DNA from: Candidatus Leptovillus gracilis
GTDB lineage: Bacteria; Chloroflexota; Anaerolineae; Promineifilales; Promineifilaceae
Direction of reading: 5' to 3'
DNA: 64,000 bases
Assembly: GCA_016716065.1 (NCBI GenBank)
Contig: JADJXA010000003.1
Coordinates: forward strand, 186,001-250,000
A program made the position numbers and the translations under genes. Numbering within the stretch: position 1 is the first letter of the stretch; the number at the start of each line of letters is the position of its first letter. Shown in pieces: positions 42,291 to 52,469 of this stretch. The notes under the pieces are model-generated. The model had not been told where the DNA came from and made no database searches. It saw only the letters and a list, made by a program, of their open reading frames with translations.

Positions 42291-43677
42291 GTGACCTTTG
42301 ACGATTTTAAGGAAGCAACGGCCGTTGCCCTGACCAGCCTCTCCACCGGCGCCCCCACGCCGCCCTTCTTCAAAGAGCTGCTCATCATGCGCCAACGCCT
42401 CCAAGCAGAAAACGAAGAAGCCGAACCGGTCTGGCACATTGTCTGCGGCAAACTGCTGCTGGCGGGCATCCACCAGTTGGCCGAAAGCAACCCGCGCGGC
42501 GCGGAAATTCTCCAGGCCCATTACATAGACCGGCTGACCATGCGCGGCATTGCCCACAAGCTGGGCTACGAAAACCGCTACCAGGCGCACCGGGAACAGC
42601 GCCGGGCGATTGAGCAGTTAGCCGCCATTCTGATGCAGTGGGAGGGCAACGCCCGGCAGGGACATCTGGACCATCTGCTGCAAGGCTTGCACAAAGAGCC
42701 AACTTACGACACCCTGTTTGGCGCAGAGGAGAGCGTCGCCCGGCTGCAAGCGGCGCTGCTGGCCCCGGATCATTCCTGGTTGATTGTTGTCAGCGGGCTG
42801 GGCGGATTGGGGAAAACGGCCGTTGCCGACCGCGCCATCCGTCTGATTGCCCCCACCCTGCGCTTCCAAAAAATCAGCGCCCTCTACCTGGAATCGGGTA
42901 ACCTGCCCCTGGCCCAACCTCCTCGCCCGGTTGGCCAGAGAGCTGGGCCTATCGGCGACCCATGAAGCCGACATAGAACGGCAACTCACCCAACTCCTGA
43001 AATCCTGCCCCTGCCTCGTCTTGATTGACGGTCTAGAAGAAGACCTTTCCCACCTGGCCGAGGGCTTGAGCAAACTCGCCAACCCCAGCAAATTCATCCT
43101 CACCTCCCGCCACCGGCCGGCGGCCAACAACACCTTTTTCGTCCAACCCCTGGCCGCGCTGACGGCGACCGCCGCCGCCGACCTCCTGCGCCAGCACGCC
43201 CACAAAATCGGCCGTCGGGAACTGGCCGACGCTTCCGCCGAACAAATCAGCGCCATCGAGCAAAAAGTGGGCGGCAACCCGCTGGCCCTCAAACTCATCG
43301 TCGGCCTCTCCGACCGGCACAGCGTCCCGGCCATCCTCAACGACCTGACAGAATTGAAGGTAGAGGCGGAAATTGAGGCGATGTACCGGCATATCTATTG
43401 GAAAGCGTGGCGCGCCTTGAGCGGAGAAGGCCAAACCGTCCTCAAAGCGATGCAACTCCCCGATTCGGCCGATGGGGCCAGTCTGGCCTACCTCGCCTCC
43501 CTCTGCCCGGCGCTGGACCTGCGAGCCATCAACGCCGCCATCGCCGATTTAATCAACCGTTCTCTGCTGGAAACGCAAGGGTCAATCTGGGATGAGCAGC
43601 TGCGTTACCGTATCCACAGCCTGACCAAAACCTTCCTGCAAACAGAAATCATCCATTATCCCAATGACTTCCTGTAA
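42291..43677 (+). pseudogene. NB-ARC-type STAND NTPase (one frameshift)
   Basis: The start is a GTG at 42291 set by GGAGGA 7 bases before it; the product begins V-T-F-D-D-F-K-E-A. A helical N-terminal region (~1-150) includes an HTH-like R-L-T-M-R-G-I-A-H-K-L-G-Y. NTPase Walker A V-S-G-L-G-G-L-G-K-T lies at ~170, later L-V-L-I-D-G-L-E-E-D-L and F-I-L-T-S-R-H-R-P as Walker B and sensor, then a winged-helix part to L-T-K-T-F-L-Q-T-E. One base is out of frame at about 42910-42925, between S-G-N-L-P-L-A-Q and L-L-A-R-L-A-R-E-L-G-L. The TPR unit at 43713 continues the usual architecture, so these were probably one protein. Confidence 0.8.
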
Positions 43678-43712
43678 ATGAATTTGCCGGAGAAAAGGAC
43701 AACAGACGATAG

Positions 43713-44951
43713 ATGATAGACGATGGCGCGGCAGATTCGGCAGCGATTGCTTCTCCGGAAAGCGTCCGCATCGTGGGCTACGCGCTTGATTATTGGGAAG
43801 GCGTTGTCACCGAGTTGAACGGTTCCCCCAACCAGGCGTTTATGGTGGAACACAATAACATTTTGCGGGCGGTAAAACTGGGGCTGGCGCTAGAGGAAAC
43901 GCGCCGCCAGGCAGTGCGCCTGACGCTGGCTACCTTCCATTTGGTGGAGAGCAGCAGCTTATGGCCGATGTGGCTGCCCTTGTTTGAGGCTGTTTCCCAG
44001 CGTTTTTGTGATAGAGAGCGGGAGGTACACGGCCGTTTTCTGGGCCGCCTGGGTCAACTGTACCGGCTGCGCAACCGGCTGGATGAAGCCTTAGCCATCC
44101 ACCAGGAAGCGGCTGCGATAATTGCCCCCTTGCCGCCGCATAGCCTGGCCGCCTGCGAAATCGCCTTCCAATTAGCCGAAGATTACCGGCGCAAATTCCG
44201 CTATGAGCAAGCCAGACAATACGCGCTCACCGCCTGGGAAGCGGCAGCTACCGCCCGGCAAAGCGACGCCTGGCGGGCGGCAACCGCCAACAGCATCGGT
44301 CTCATTTACGAAGCCTTAGGCCAACTGGATGAAGCGGCCGATTGGTACACCGTGGCGCTTGATTTGTGGCGGCCGTTGCAGCGGCCGGTCGAATCCGGCC
44401 GCGTCTACAACAACCTGGGCAACGTTTTACGCGGGCAAAGCAAAATAGACGAGGCGTTACTGGCTTACCATCAAGCGCTCAACCACCTGGCAAGAACGTC
44501 CATCTGGCTGGAGAAATTGGTCGTGCAATACAACATCGCCGTTATCTATTTCGACCAGGCGCAGTATGAACAGGCCGAGGCACATCTGCGCGAAACCTAC
44601 AGCGCCATGTCGCGGCAGCCGGAACTCCATTTCGTGCTATATGCCTCTATTTGTTACAGCCTGGGAGCGGTTATCGTCAAACAGGCGCGTTTTGCTGAGG
44701 CTGAACCATTTTTTGCGACGTCCATTCCCGTCTGGCGCGAGTTGGGGGACGAGGTGAACCAGGCCAACAGCCTGGGCGGCCTGGCCGAGGCGTTAGCCAG
44801 CCAGGGAAAAGCCGATAAGGCGCGTCAGGTTTATGACCAGGCGTTGGCGCTATTAGCCAATCTGCGCGGCATCCCCAGCAGCGAAAAACTGTACCAGGAA
44901 TTCTCGGCGGCCTACGTGGCCCTCGGCGATGGCGCAGACCTGGCCCTTTAG
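43713..44951 (+). CDS. TPR protein, probable continuation of the STAND NTPase
   Basis: 412 residues, almost entirely TPR-like helices in ~40-residue units (for example A-W-R-A-A-T-A-N-S-I-G-L-I-Y-E-A-L-G-Q-L-D-E and S-G-R-V-Y-N-N-L-G-N-V-L-R-G-Q-S-K-I-D-E). The first ~70 residues (V-G-Y-A-L-D-Y-W-E-G-V-V-T-E-L, then H-N-N-I-L-R-A-V-K-L-G-L) match what normally links a STAND winged helix to its TPR sensor. It starts 36 bp after the NTPase stop in a different frame, with a weak AAAGGA. Either a split receptor or a second mutation in one gene. Confidence 0.75.
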   Translation: MIDDGAADSAAIASPESVRIVGYALDYWEGVVTELNGSPNQAFMVEHNNILRAVKLGLALEETRRQAVRLTLATFHLVESSSLWPMWLPLFEAVSQRFCDREREVHGRFLGRLGQLYRLRNRLDEALAIHQEAAAIIAPLPPHSLAACEIAFQLAEDYRRKFRYEQARQYALTAWEAAATARQSDAWRAATANSIGLIYEALGQLDEAADWYTVALDLWRPLQRPVESGRVYNNLGNVLRGQSKIDEALLAYHQALNHLARTSIWLEKLVVQYNIAVIYFDQAQYEQAEAHLRETYSAMSRQPELHFVLYASICYSLGAVIVKQARFAEAEPFFATSIPVWRELGDEVNQANSLGGLAEALASQGKADKARQVYDQALALLANLRGIPSSEKLYQEFSAAYVALGDGADLAL

Positions 44952-45105
44952 CAAGCTCAAGAAAGGAGACGAAAAGCCCCAAGGTGATCGCTTAACGGCG
45001 GGCATCCATTGGTGTTCCCCCACCCTATCCCATCTGACCAGGTTGTGGAAGCTAGAGGGGGGATAGGGATCTGTTCGCTGTCTTGTAGATGCGTTGCTTG
45101 ATAAC
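44952..45105. other. Spacer with hairpin before IS3 element
   Basis: A CCCTATCCC / GGGATAGGG stem (45023-45031 with 45060-45068) may end the STAND/TPR transcript. The sequence is cut by the IS3-family element at 45106. Confidence 0.4.
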
Positions 45106-45173
45106 TGGGGTTCCCCCAAAAAAGTGGACACATACAAGAGACAAATTGAGTACACTTGTTTTGGAGGTAACCA

Positions 45174-45506
45174 ATGAAAAAGCAAATGCGAGAATACTCA
45201 GAGGTATTCAAAGAACAAGCGGTTAGCCTACTGCGTAGCAGTGGCCGCTCCGCCGCAGATATTGAACGGGAACTGGGCATTACACCAGGGTTGCTGTCTC
45301 GCTGGAACCGCTTGAAAGCCAAAGCGGCCGGCGAGGTCATCGCACCCCGGTCGAATCGTCCCCTGGCCGAAGAGCCATTGGCCGAGCAGGTCAAGCAGCT
45401 TGAGCGGGAAAACGCCCGCTTACGGCAGGAAAAAGAAATCCTAAAAAAAGCAGTGGCCATCGCTTCGGCTCCGCTCAGCACAGGCTTCACGCACCCAAAC
45501 CAGTGA
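45174..45506 (+). CDS. IS3-family transposase OrfA
   Basis: 110 residues with GGAGG before the ATG. The helix-turn-helix (Y-S-E-V-F-K-E-Q-A-V-S-L-L, then I-E-R-E-L-G-I-T-P-G-L-L-S-R-W) binds the terminal repeats; the leucine zipper (V-K-Q-L-E-R-E-N-A-R-L-R-Q-E-K-E-I-L-K-K) mediates oligomerisation. It overlaps OrfB by four bases, allowing coupling or -1 frameshifting to make the OrfAB fusion. Confidence 0.92.
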   Translation: MKKQMREYSEVFKEQAVSLLRSSGRSAADIERELGITPGLLSRWNRLKAKAAGEVIAPRSNRPLAEEPLAEQVKQLERENARLRQEKEILKKAVAIASAPLSTGFTHPNQ

Positions 45507-46374
45507 GATATGATTTCGTGGAACGGCATCGTTCAGAATTCGAGGTAAGTCTTATGTGTGACCTGTTACAGATTTCCCGCAGCGGATATTATGACTGGCG
45601 GACGCGGCCCATCAGTCAGCGGGAGATACCAATCAACACCTGCTGGACAAAATCAAAGCGGCTTATGAAGCGAATCGTGGTTGTTACGGTAGCCCGCGCA
45701 TTTACCACGAGATCAAAGATGAAATACCGTGCAGCGTGAACCGGGTGGCACGCTTGATGCGGCAACATGGTATCCGGGGCAAACAGTCTAAACGGTACAA
45801 AACGACAACCCAGCAAAATAAGAACCATCCTGCTGCCCCCAATCACCTGGCCCAGGATTTCAGCGCCAGCCAGCCAGCGGAAAAGTGGTGCGGGGATATC
45901 ACCTACGTTTGGACGGCCGCCGGCTGGTTGTACCTGGCCGTGGTGATTGACCTCTATTCTCGCCGTATCGTGGGTTGGGCGATGAATGCCCGGATGACTG
46001 GGCAATTGGTCAGAGAGGCCTTTCAGATGGCCTGGCGGCAGTGTCAGCCCCAAGCAGGCCTTCTGTTTCACTCCGACCGCGGCAGCCAATACACCAGCCA
46101 TGAGTTTCAACGATTACTTCAGGCTTGTCAGGTCAAGGCGAGCATGAGTGGCACTGGCAATTGCTATGACAACGCCGTGGCCGAAAGCTTCTTTAGTGCC
46201 CTGAAAATGGAGTTGATTTATCAAACGGTTTATCTCAACCGAGAGGAGGCGATGACAGATATATTCTTTTACATCGAAGGCTTCTATAATCGACAGCGTC
46301 GGCACTCTGCGTTAGGCTACGTGAGTCCGCAAGCCTACGAAGCCAGTTATCAAAAACAGGCGTTAGCGGTATGA
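45503..46374 (+). pseudogene. IS3-family transposase OrfB, frameshifted
   Basis: Starts at GTG 45503 (M-R-Y-D-F-V-E-R-H), with I-S-R-S-G-Y-Y-D-W. The frame changes around 45620-45640; the correct continuation reads L-L-D-K-I-K-A-A-Y-E-A-N-R-G-C-Y-G-S-P-R-I and runs on to M-N-R-V-A-R-L-M-R-Q-H-G-I. The DDE core is complete: W-C-G-D-I-T-Y, F-H-S-D-R-G-S-Q-Y, and N-A-V-A-E-S-F-F-S. One indel makes it non-functional unless read through. Confidence 0.85.
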
Positions 46375-46411
46375 CCATTATCTGTGTCTACTAAAACGGG
46401 GGAACCCCATG

Positions 46412-49400
46412 CTAGAGTTGTGATGTTTTGAACGACCATTTGAAACTGGTACGAAAGGTTCGTACCAGTGGCGAATCGAGAAATGAGGATTTCAACGCTG
46501 AATCCTCTAGCTGCGTCGCCAGGATAGTGATTAACTCCTCTGCCTGCGCTGATGCCAATTTGGCCCCATCCTTATCTCCCGCTTGTGCCAGAGCCTGCCC
46601 CAATCCACTCAAGGCGCGGGCCTGGTCATAAGGATGACCCAACGCCTGCCATCTGGTAACCGCCTGCCCAAATGCGGCGGTCGCTTCCATCACGTCAACC
46701 TCAGCAAAGGTCAACCAGCCCTTCCCCTCCAGAAGGCAGGCGGCGGTGGTCGGCGTACTGTACTGCCGGTCTAATCGCTCCAACTGCAGGTAAGCGGATT
46801 GGGCCATACGAACCAATTTGGGCAACCTGAACATCAGTGGCAACTGGCAGATGAACAACAACGCCAGGCTGATGTTCGGGAAGAGATAGCGAGTCTGCCC
46901 GGTCAATTTTAGTATCTCCCTGCTGGCAGCTAAAACGGCTTCCTGCCGACCACGTACGGTTTCGGCCCGTGCCAGTTCGCCTAACAGGGCCACCCGCGGA
47001 TCCAGACTTTTAACCGGGCCAGCCAGGGCCGCAGTCAGCAGTTTATGCGCTTGCTCTGCCAGCCCCAGGTCATTGTAGAGACGGCCAAGCAGCAGGCTAA
47101 CATAGAGATGGGAAGGCCCGGTTGATTCTTCGCTGCCGGTGCGTTCAACTGTTGTCTGTAACTGCGTCAGGGCGGTCGACCAACGACCGGCAAGTTGGTC
47201 CAATTCAGCCAACATGCAGAATGCGCCGGTGACGATATAGGAGACATGCATTCGCTGAGTGTAAACAATGGCCTCTTGCAGAAGCTCCCTGGCCTGATCA
47301 TAACGACCAAGGTAGATGAGCGCTTCAGCGATGTACAGGTAAGCACGGCCGGCATCGTGGGGGCGATTAGAGGCCAGAGCCATGGTCAGGCTTTCCTGCT
47401 CCAATGCCAGCCCTTCCCAATCACCCTTGCTGGAGATGGCGGAGCCGAGGTCGCACAGGCATTGAATGATTAAAGCGTCAGCCCCTAGACGACGGGCCAG
47501 GGCCAATGCCTGCTGCCCCAGATTGATGGACTCTTCATAATTGCCCAGGTGCATGTGATAATTGGACATACTGGCCAGCGCCCAGGCCTGCGCCTCGCTT
47601 TCAGGCTCGCCTTCCAAAATGTCGAGGGCTTGCCGGTAGCTGCGTCCAGCTTCGTCCAGTTCTCCCAATTCCCACTGTATGCGGCCCAATAACCGCTGGG
47701 CGGTCGCCATCCCCTGGTTATCTTCCACCCCGTGAAACAAATCATAACTGGCTTGAACGGCCGTCATGCCTTCCTGGTGCTGTCCCAGAATCCACAGACT
47801 CTCGCCAAGTTTAGACAATATACCTGCCTGTCCCGCCGGGTCAGATTGGGGCCAATGAGCCAGAGCAGTCCGATAGTGGTACACAGCATCGGGCAGGGAG
47901 GCTCTCTGGTAGGCCAGGTCGCCAGCCCGGTTATGGCACTGTGTAGCTTGGGGCCAGTCGGCAACGGCCGTATAGTGGTAAGCCAATGGCACAACAACTT
48001 GATCCATATCTTCCGCATACAACTCCGCCAGCACAGCGGCAACCGCACCATGCAGGCGGCGGCGTTCCCCTGGGGAAAGTTCGTGGTAAAGGTATTGTTG
48101 AAACAGGACGTGGCTAAACTGGTAGGCGGAGAGGTAACGCTGACCAACTTTTATCTCACCCCGTTCCCGTACCAGCCGCTGTTGTTTGCCCAACTGTTGT
48201 GATAGGCTGTGCAGCAACGGCCGTTCCGCCACCCCCAACACCTGAGCCACAACTTCGGCCGTAAACAGTTCCCCCACTACGCTGGCGGCATCCAAAACAG
48301 CCCGCAAGTCGCCACTCAGCCGCTCCACCCGCCGCGTAATAACTGCTTCAACACGAGCCGGAAGCGTCTGCCAGTTCAGCGCCGCACCTGCGCGCCATTG
48401 CCCTGCTTTATCTTGAATCAGATCACCCCGGTTCTGCATCTCTCGCAGTAACTCCACTACAAATAGGGGATGACCCTCTGTCCGCTGCCAGAGCGTCTGG
48501 CGAAATGCCGCATCCAACTGGTTTGGTTCGGTATCCAAAAAGGCATCAATAAAAGCCCTGCCCTCACGCTTGTCGGCCTCGGCCAGATCAATGAACACGT
48601 CACCATTGTTTCGCTTGAACTCATCTAAAACCTGGACCAGATAGGGTGGCTTGCCATCGCCGCTTCGGGGGAGTTCGTCCGGCCGGTAGGCGCCAACGAT
48701 GAGAATGCGGCTGCCAGCCAGACGGCGGCCAAGATGGAACAGCAGCCCTATGGAGGCGGCGTCCAGCCATTGCAAGTCGTCAAGGGTAATCAGCAAGGGG
48801 TGGTTTTGGGCCAACTGGTGCAGCACGTTCGTGAACTGCCCAAAGAGCGCGGCCTGTTCTCGGGCGCTGGGGCCATTTTGATTTCTGGCAATTTCTGTAG
48901 CCAGGGCCGCCACCCAACTTGAACCAGCAGGGGCAGCAGCCGTGGCCCGCGCCAGTAATTGTTTACCGGAGACAAAGACATCCAGCAACTGCGGACCGCA
49001 CTTCAGGATCGCCTGGGCCGTGTGAGGGAGTAAGGCCCATAAACGACGCGACTGCTCAATACCTGGTTGTTCACTGGCCCACCTGGAGGTGAAGTTCCCG
49101 GTTAGCAGTTCCATCACCTCGCGGAAGGGTAGATAGGGATCGCCCACACCGGCGAAGGCGCTGCCGCTGCCGCTGGCGACAATCAGATTTGAGTGCGCCT
49201 CTTGTGCGCGGCGGGCGAATTCTGCAAGCAATGATGTTTTGCCCCGGCCCGCGCCTCCGGTGACGAAGACAACACGGCCGTTCCCGGTCAGCGCTCCCTC
49301 CAGATAGCTGTTCAATTGCGCCAATTCCCCGGTACGGGCCACAAATGGAGAGCGCGGTGCGGGAGGGCGGTCAGTGAATGGGGTGCTTGAAAACGGCAGT

Positions 49401-50191
49401 GTCTCAAGGGAACGGCCGTCTACCCCGGCTGCTCCTCTCGCTGTCTCGCCCCGGCGGATCTGTTCATAGAGTTCTCTGGTCTCTGGCTCAGGTTCGATGC
49501 CCAGCTCCTCGGCCAGCAGACGTTCGCACGTTTGGTATTGGCGATGGGCTTCGGCGCGCTGTCCGTTACGGCCGTAGAGGGCGATAAGCCGCCGCTGCGC
49601 CGGTTCGTGCAGCGGATCCAGCCCTACCCATCGTTGGGCATAAACAATGGCCTGGGTCAGGTCATTCCGAGCTTCATCAATATGGATTAACTTTTCGAGC
49701 GCCCAGCTCAACTCACGGCGCAAGGCTTCGGTTTGTAGAAATTGCCACTCGTCAAAGGCGGGGCAGTCGGGCAGGGTAAAACCGGTCAGAAAATCAGCTT
49801 GATAACAATCTACGGCGGCCACCAATTTTTGGCGGCAATCATCGTCCATCTCCCCCACGGCACTCTCTCGGCAAGCCTCCAACTGCTGGCGAAAGTGAAC
49901 CACATCAACCCACAGCGGCGCTTTTTCATTTAGGGCTATCTGCTGCCGGTCGGCCAGAATGGTGTCAGCGCCCAATACCTGACGCAAATTAGACAGGATG
50001 CGGCTGAGGTCGGCGCGGCCCTGCTGCTGATCGTGGTCGGGCCAGAGCAGTGTGGCTATGGCTTCACGGCCGTGCGCCTGTTGGGTGACGGTCAGATAGG
50101 TGAGCAAGGCCCTGGCTTTGCGGCGGGGCAGGTGGTGAGTACGGCCGTTGCCTTCTAGTGTTGGTGCGCCAAATAGTGTGAACCGCCACAT
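46412..50191 (-). CDS. SARP/BTAD-ATPase-TPR giant regulator
   Basis: 1259 residues. Winged-helix/BTAD domain at ~1-245 (R-F-T-L-F-G-A-P-T-L-E-G, R-R-K-A-R-A-L-L-T-Y-L, E-E-L-G-I-E-P-E-P-E-T-R-E-L-Y); AAA-type ATPase (~280-600) with Walker A F-V-T-G-G-A-G-R-G-K-T and L-L-I-T-L-D-D-L-Q-W-L-D; then about 12 TPR-like helices to the end. This is the AfsR/LuxR-like signalling architecture. The ligand is unknown. The stop at 46412 is two bases from the IS3 end, so the extreme C-terminus (F-R-T-S-F-K-W-S-F-K-T-S-Q-L) may partly reflect the insertion. It is divergent from the beta-helix gene at 50487. Confidence 0.88.
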   Translation of the reverse strand: MWRFTLFGAPTLEGNGRTHHLPRRKARALLTYLTVTQQAHGREAIATLLWPDHDQQQGRADLSRILSNLRQVLGADTILADRQQIALNEKAPLWVDVVHFRQQLEACRESAVGEMDDDCRQKLVAAVDCYQADFLTGFTLPDCPAFDEWQFLQTEALRRELSWALEKLIHIDEARNDLTQAIVYAQRWVGLDPLHEPAQRRLIALYGRNGQRAEAHRQYQTCERLLAEELGIEPEPETRELYEQIRRGETARGAAGVDGRSLETLPFSSTPFTDRPPAPRSPFVARTGELAQLNSYLEGALTGNGRVVFVTGGAGRGKTSLLAEFARRAQEAHSNLIVASGSGSAFAGVGDPYLPFREVMELLTGNFTSRWASEQPGIEQSRRLWALLPHTAQAILKCGPQLLDVFVSGKQLLARATAAAPAGSSWVAALATEIARNQNGPSAREQAALFGQFTNVLHQLAQNHPLLITLDDLQWLDAASIGLLFHLGRRLAGSRILIVGAYRPDELPRSGDGKPPYLVQVLDEFKRNNGDVFIDLAEADKREGRAFIDAFLDTEPNQLDAAFRQTLWQRTEGHPLFVVELLREMQNRGDLIQDKAGQWRAGAALNWQTLPARVEAVITRRVERLSGDLRAVLDAASVVGELFTAEVVAQVLGVAERPLLHSLSQQLGKQQRLVRERGEIKVGQRYLSAYQFSHVLFQQYLYHELSPGERRRLHGAVAAVLAELYAEDMDQVVVPLAYHYTAVADWPQATQCHNRAGDLAYQRASLPDAVYHYRTALAHWPQSDPAGQAGILSKLGESLWILGQHQEGMTAVQASYDLFHGVEDNQGMATAQRLLGRIQWELGELDEAGRSYRQALDILEGEPESEAQAWALASMSNYHMHLGNYEESINLGQQALALARRLGADALIIQCLCDLGSAISSKGDWEGLALEQESLTMALASNRPHDAGRAYLYIAEALIYLGRYDQARELLQEAIVYTQRMHVSYIVTGAFCMLAELDQLAGRWSTALTQLQTTVERTGSEESTGPSHLYVSLLLGRLYNDLGLAEQAHKLLTAALAGPVKSLDPRVALLGELARAETVRGRQEAVLAASREILKLTGQTRYLFPNISLALLFICQLPLMFRLPKLVRMAQSAYLQLERLDRQYSTPTTAACLLEGKGWLTFAEVDVMEATAAFGQAVTRWQALGHPYDQARALSGLGQALAQAGDKDGAKLASAQAEELITILATQLEDSALKSSFLDSPLVRTFRTSFKWSFKTSQL

Positions 50192-50486
50192 AAGTTTGCC
50201 CTATTCCTGCCCGGCCAAACCCATTTTGGCCCATACGGCCGCCAATTGCGCGAGGGTTTGTGCGAGTTTTAAGCGAGGGTTGTTTTCTACAATGGGGACC
50301 AGTGATGACAAATGAGGTGAACTTGATCCTGAAAGGCGGAACGAGCTAACTCTGTTTTCTCCGCCAGATCGTTTGAAAAAATTATATAGACGGTCTGTGG
50401 CTCTGGCAAACTGGGCGTTGTGTGGTATGTGCCAGGCTTAACCAAACAGGTGGGTGGAACACTGTTTTTGTTGCTGGGAGGTTTGT
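50192..50486. promoter_or_regulatory. Divergent intergenic region
   Basis: 295 bp between the giant regulator and the exported beta-helix gene; both promoters should lie here. The last bases hold GGGAGG, which sets the beta-helix start at 50487. No operator-like repeat was recognised. Confidence 0.4.
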
Positions 50487-52442
50487 ATGACACGCAGGCT
50501 GAAATACGTGATGGGCATCATCATAATGAGCGTTTTGGGTACTACCATGGCGGTGGCGGGTACACACGCCATTCAGGCAGCCTTACAGACAACTTATTTG
50601 GTCACTAATTTGAACGACAGCGGGCTAAATTCGCTGCGGCAGGCCATCCTGAATGCCAATATCACGCCGGGTGAGGATTTAATTACCATCATTGCCCTGG
50701 GCCAGCTCGACCTGCAAAGCGCACTGCCGACCATCACGGAAGCTGTGACTATCTATGTGCCTGCTGCCGGTACTGTTCTTCAGCCATTCAAGATTGATGG
50801 GCAAAATCTTTATCGCGGTTTAACGATTGCTAACGTACCGGTGACTATCACCGGCCTGACGGTGCAAAACGCTGTGGCTTTTGGCACTCTGTCCGGCGGC
50901 GGGATCAACTCTAATGGCAACCTGACATTAAACGGCATCAACGTGCTAAACAGCAGTGCCGCGTCGGGTGGCGGGGTGAGCAGTACAGGTGCGATGGTGG
51001 TGAATGGCAGCTTCTTTCAAGGGAACAACGCCAGCGACGAAGGAGGGGCGATCTACGCCGGGGGGGCGTTGACCGTTAACGGGAGCATCATCCAAAACAA
51101 TCAATGCGTTACAGCGATTAGTTGCATCGGCGGCGGTCTCTATGCGGCAAATACGCTGACAGTGGCAAACACGGAAATCATCAGCAACACGACAGGTGGT
51201 GCGGCCGGCGGACTGTTTGCCAACGGCGCGGCGGTCATCACGGGAACCTTATTTAGCGGCAACAGTGCCTCACGTGGCAATGGCGGTGGCGCGTCTATCT
51301 TTGGTTCGGTCCCGGTTCAGGTGACAAACTCCCGCTTTGAAAACAATGGTACAGGCGGCAGCGGTGGGGGCATGTTCGTTTCTACGGCCGTGACGATGAC
51401 GCTAAACAGCGTGGATTTTGTGGGCAACACTGCCAGCTTTCATGGCGGCGGGCTGGTTGCTGAGGCGGAGGAGGGGCTAACCATCCATGGCGGCCAATTT
51501 GAGCAAAACACAGCGTCGCTTAATGGCGGCGGTCTGTTTGGCTACAACGTCGTAATGACCGATACGCGCTTTATCAGCAACACCGCTTTTTTCATGGGCG
51601 GCGCTCGGGTGCGCGATATCGTGGTTAACGGCGGCAGTTTTGAGTACAACGCCAATTCTGGACTGGTGGCGTTGGGCAGTATGGTTCTGACGGGCACACA
51701 GTTTCTGAATAATTCAGGTGCTACCCCGGCTGCTTTTGCTTACCGGACGCAAGCAACCAACGTGTTATTTGCCAATAACGACCATATTGCACTTGAGTCT
51801 TCTGATGCTACTCAAGAAGCGACGATTGCCGACAGCCAGTTTGTGAACAATGGTGGGGGCATCGTGGTGCAAGGCCCCCTGATGGTGACAAACAGCCTGT
51901 TTATAAATAATACGCTTGGCGGCGTGGCGCAATCTGGTGCCGGGGATGTCTTGATAGTCAATACGCTGTTTGCCGGCAATACCGCGCCAGCAGATGGAGC
52001 AGTGGTGTCTCTCCAGGACAGTGGCACAGCGGCCCTGAAGCATGTGATGATCGCCAGTTCGGAACTTGTGAACAGCCCGGCGATAAGCACGACGAAAGAG
52101 ATCCTCCTTATCCAAAACACGATTGTTGCCAACCATGCGACAGGGCTGAACGTGACCACCGGCTTTGTGGCGCTGAGCCATGCCTTGTTCCACGATAACG
52201 GGCTGGACATTCAGGGGAGCGTGGCTTTGGATGAGAACCGGGTGACAGGTGATCCACTGTTTGTGAACCCTGACGCGGGCGACTTCCATCTACAGGTCGG
52301 GTCTGCGGCGATTGATGCGGGCGTGGATGCGGGAATTGCTGTGGATTTTGAGGGGGATGAACGGCCGTCCGGTAACGGTTTTGATATCGGCTACGATGAG
52401 TTTGTGCCGATACGGGTCATGCTGCCCATCATCATGCGGTAG
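50487..52442 (+). CDS. Exported beta-helix (Pmp/choice-of-anchor Q-like) surface protein
   Basis: About 651 residues; ATG at 50487 has GGGAGG six bases before it. Signal peptide (Y-V-M-G-I-I-I-M-S-V-L-G) ends near I-Q-A. Then N-L-N-D-S-G-L-N-S-L-R-Q-A-I-L-N-A-N, the start of many right-handed beta-helix surface proteins, followed by ~20 rungs rich in G-G-G-(I/L/V) and N-N/N-T ladders (G-G-A-I-Y, G-G-G-L-F). The closing block A-I-D-A-G-V-D-A-G-I-A-V-D-F-E-G-D-E-R-P-S-G and D-I-G-Y-D-E-F is typical of choice-of-anchor Q proteins. Ends V-M-L-P-I-I-M-R. No enzymatic residues obvious. Confidence 0.85.
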   Translation: MTRRLKYVMGIIIMSVLGTTMAVAGTHAIQAALQTTYLVTNLNDSGLNSLRQAILNANITPGEDLITIIALGQLDLQSALPTITEAVTIYVPAAGTVLQPFKIDGQNLYRGLTIANVPVTITGLTVQNAVAFGTLSGGGINSNGNLTLNGINVLNSSAASGGGVSSTGAMVVNGSFFQGNNASDEGGAIYAGGALTVNGSIIQNNQCVTAISCIGGGLYAANTLTVANTEIISNTTGGAAGGLFANGAAVITGTLFSGNSASRGNGGGASIFGSVPVQVTNSRFENNGTGGSGGGMFVSTAVTMTLNSVDFVGNTASFHGGGLVAEAEEGLTIHGGQFEQNTASLNGGGLFGYNVVMTDTRFISNTAFFMGGARVRDIVVNGGSFEYNANSGLVALGSMVLTGTQFLNNSGATPAAFAYRTQATNVLFANNDHIALESSDATQEATIADSQFVNNGGGIVVQGPLMVTNSLFINNTLGGVAQSGAGDVLIVNTLFAGNTAPADGAVVSLQDSGTAALKHVMIASSELVNSPAISTTKEILLIQNTIVANHATGLNVTTGFVALSHALFHDNGLDIQGSVALDENRVTGDPLFVNPDAGDFHLQVGSAAIDAGVDAGIAVDFEGDERPSGNGFDIGYDEFVPIRVMLPIIMR

Positions 52443-52469
52443 AATCCATGATCAATAAAGGATGACATC

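Larger units (their letters stand above)
45106..46409 (+). mobile_element. IS3-family insertion sequence, 1304 bp
   Basis: Terminal repeats TGGGGTTCCCCC, then (A/G)-rich and G-T-(G/A)-G-A-C-A-C-A, lie at 45106 and, reversed, ending at 46409. OrfA and OrfB overlap by GTGA, as usual for IS3. No clear 3-4 bp target duplication is seen. The right end lies two bases from the stop of the giant regulator at 46412, so the insertion may have altered that gene's 3' end. Confidence 0.9.
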
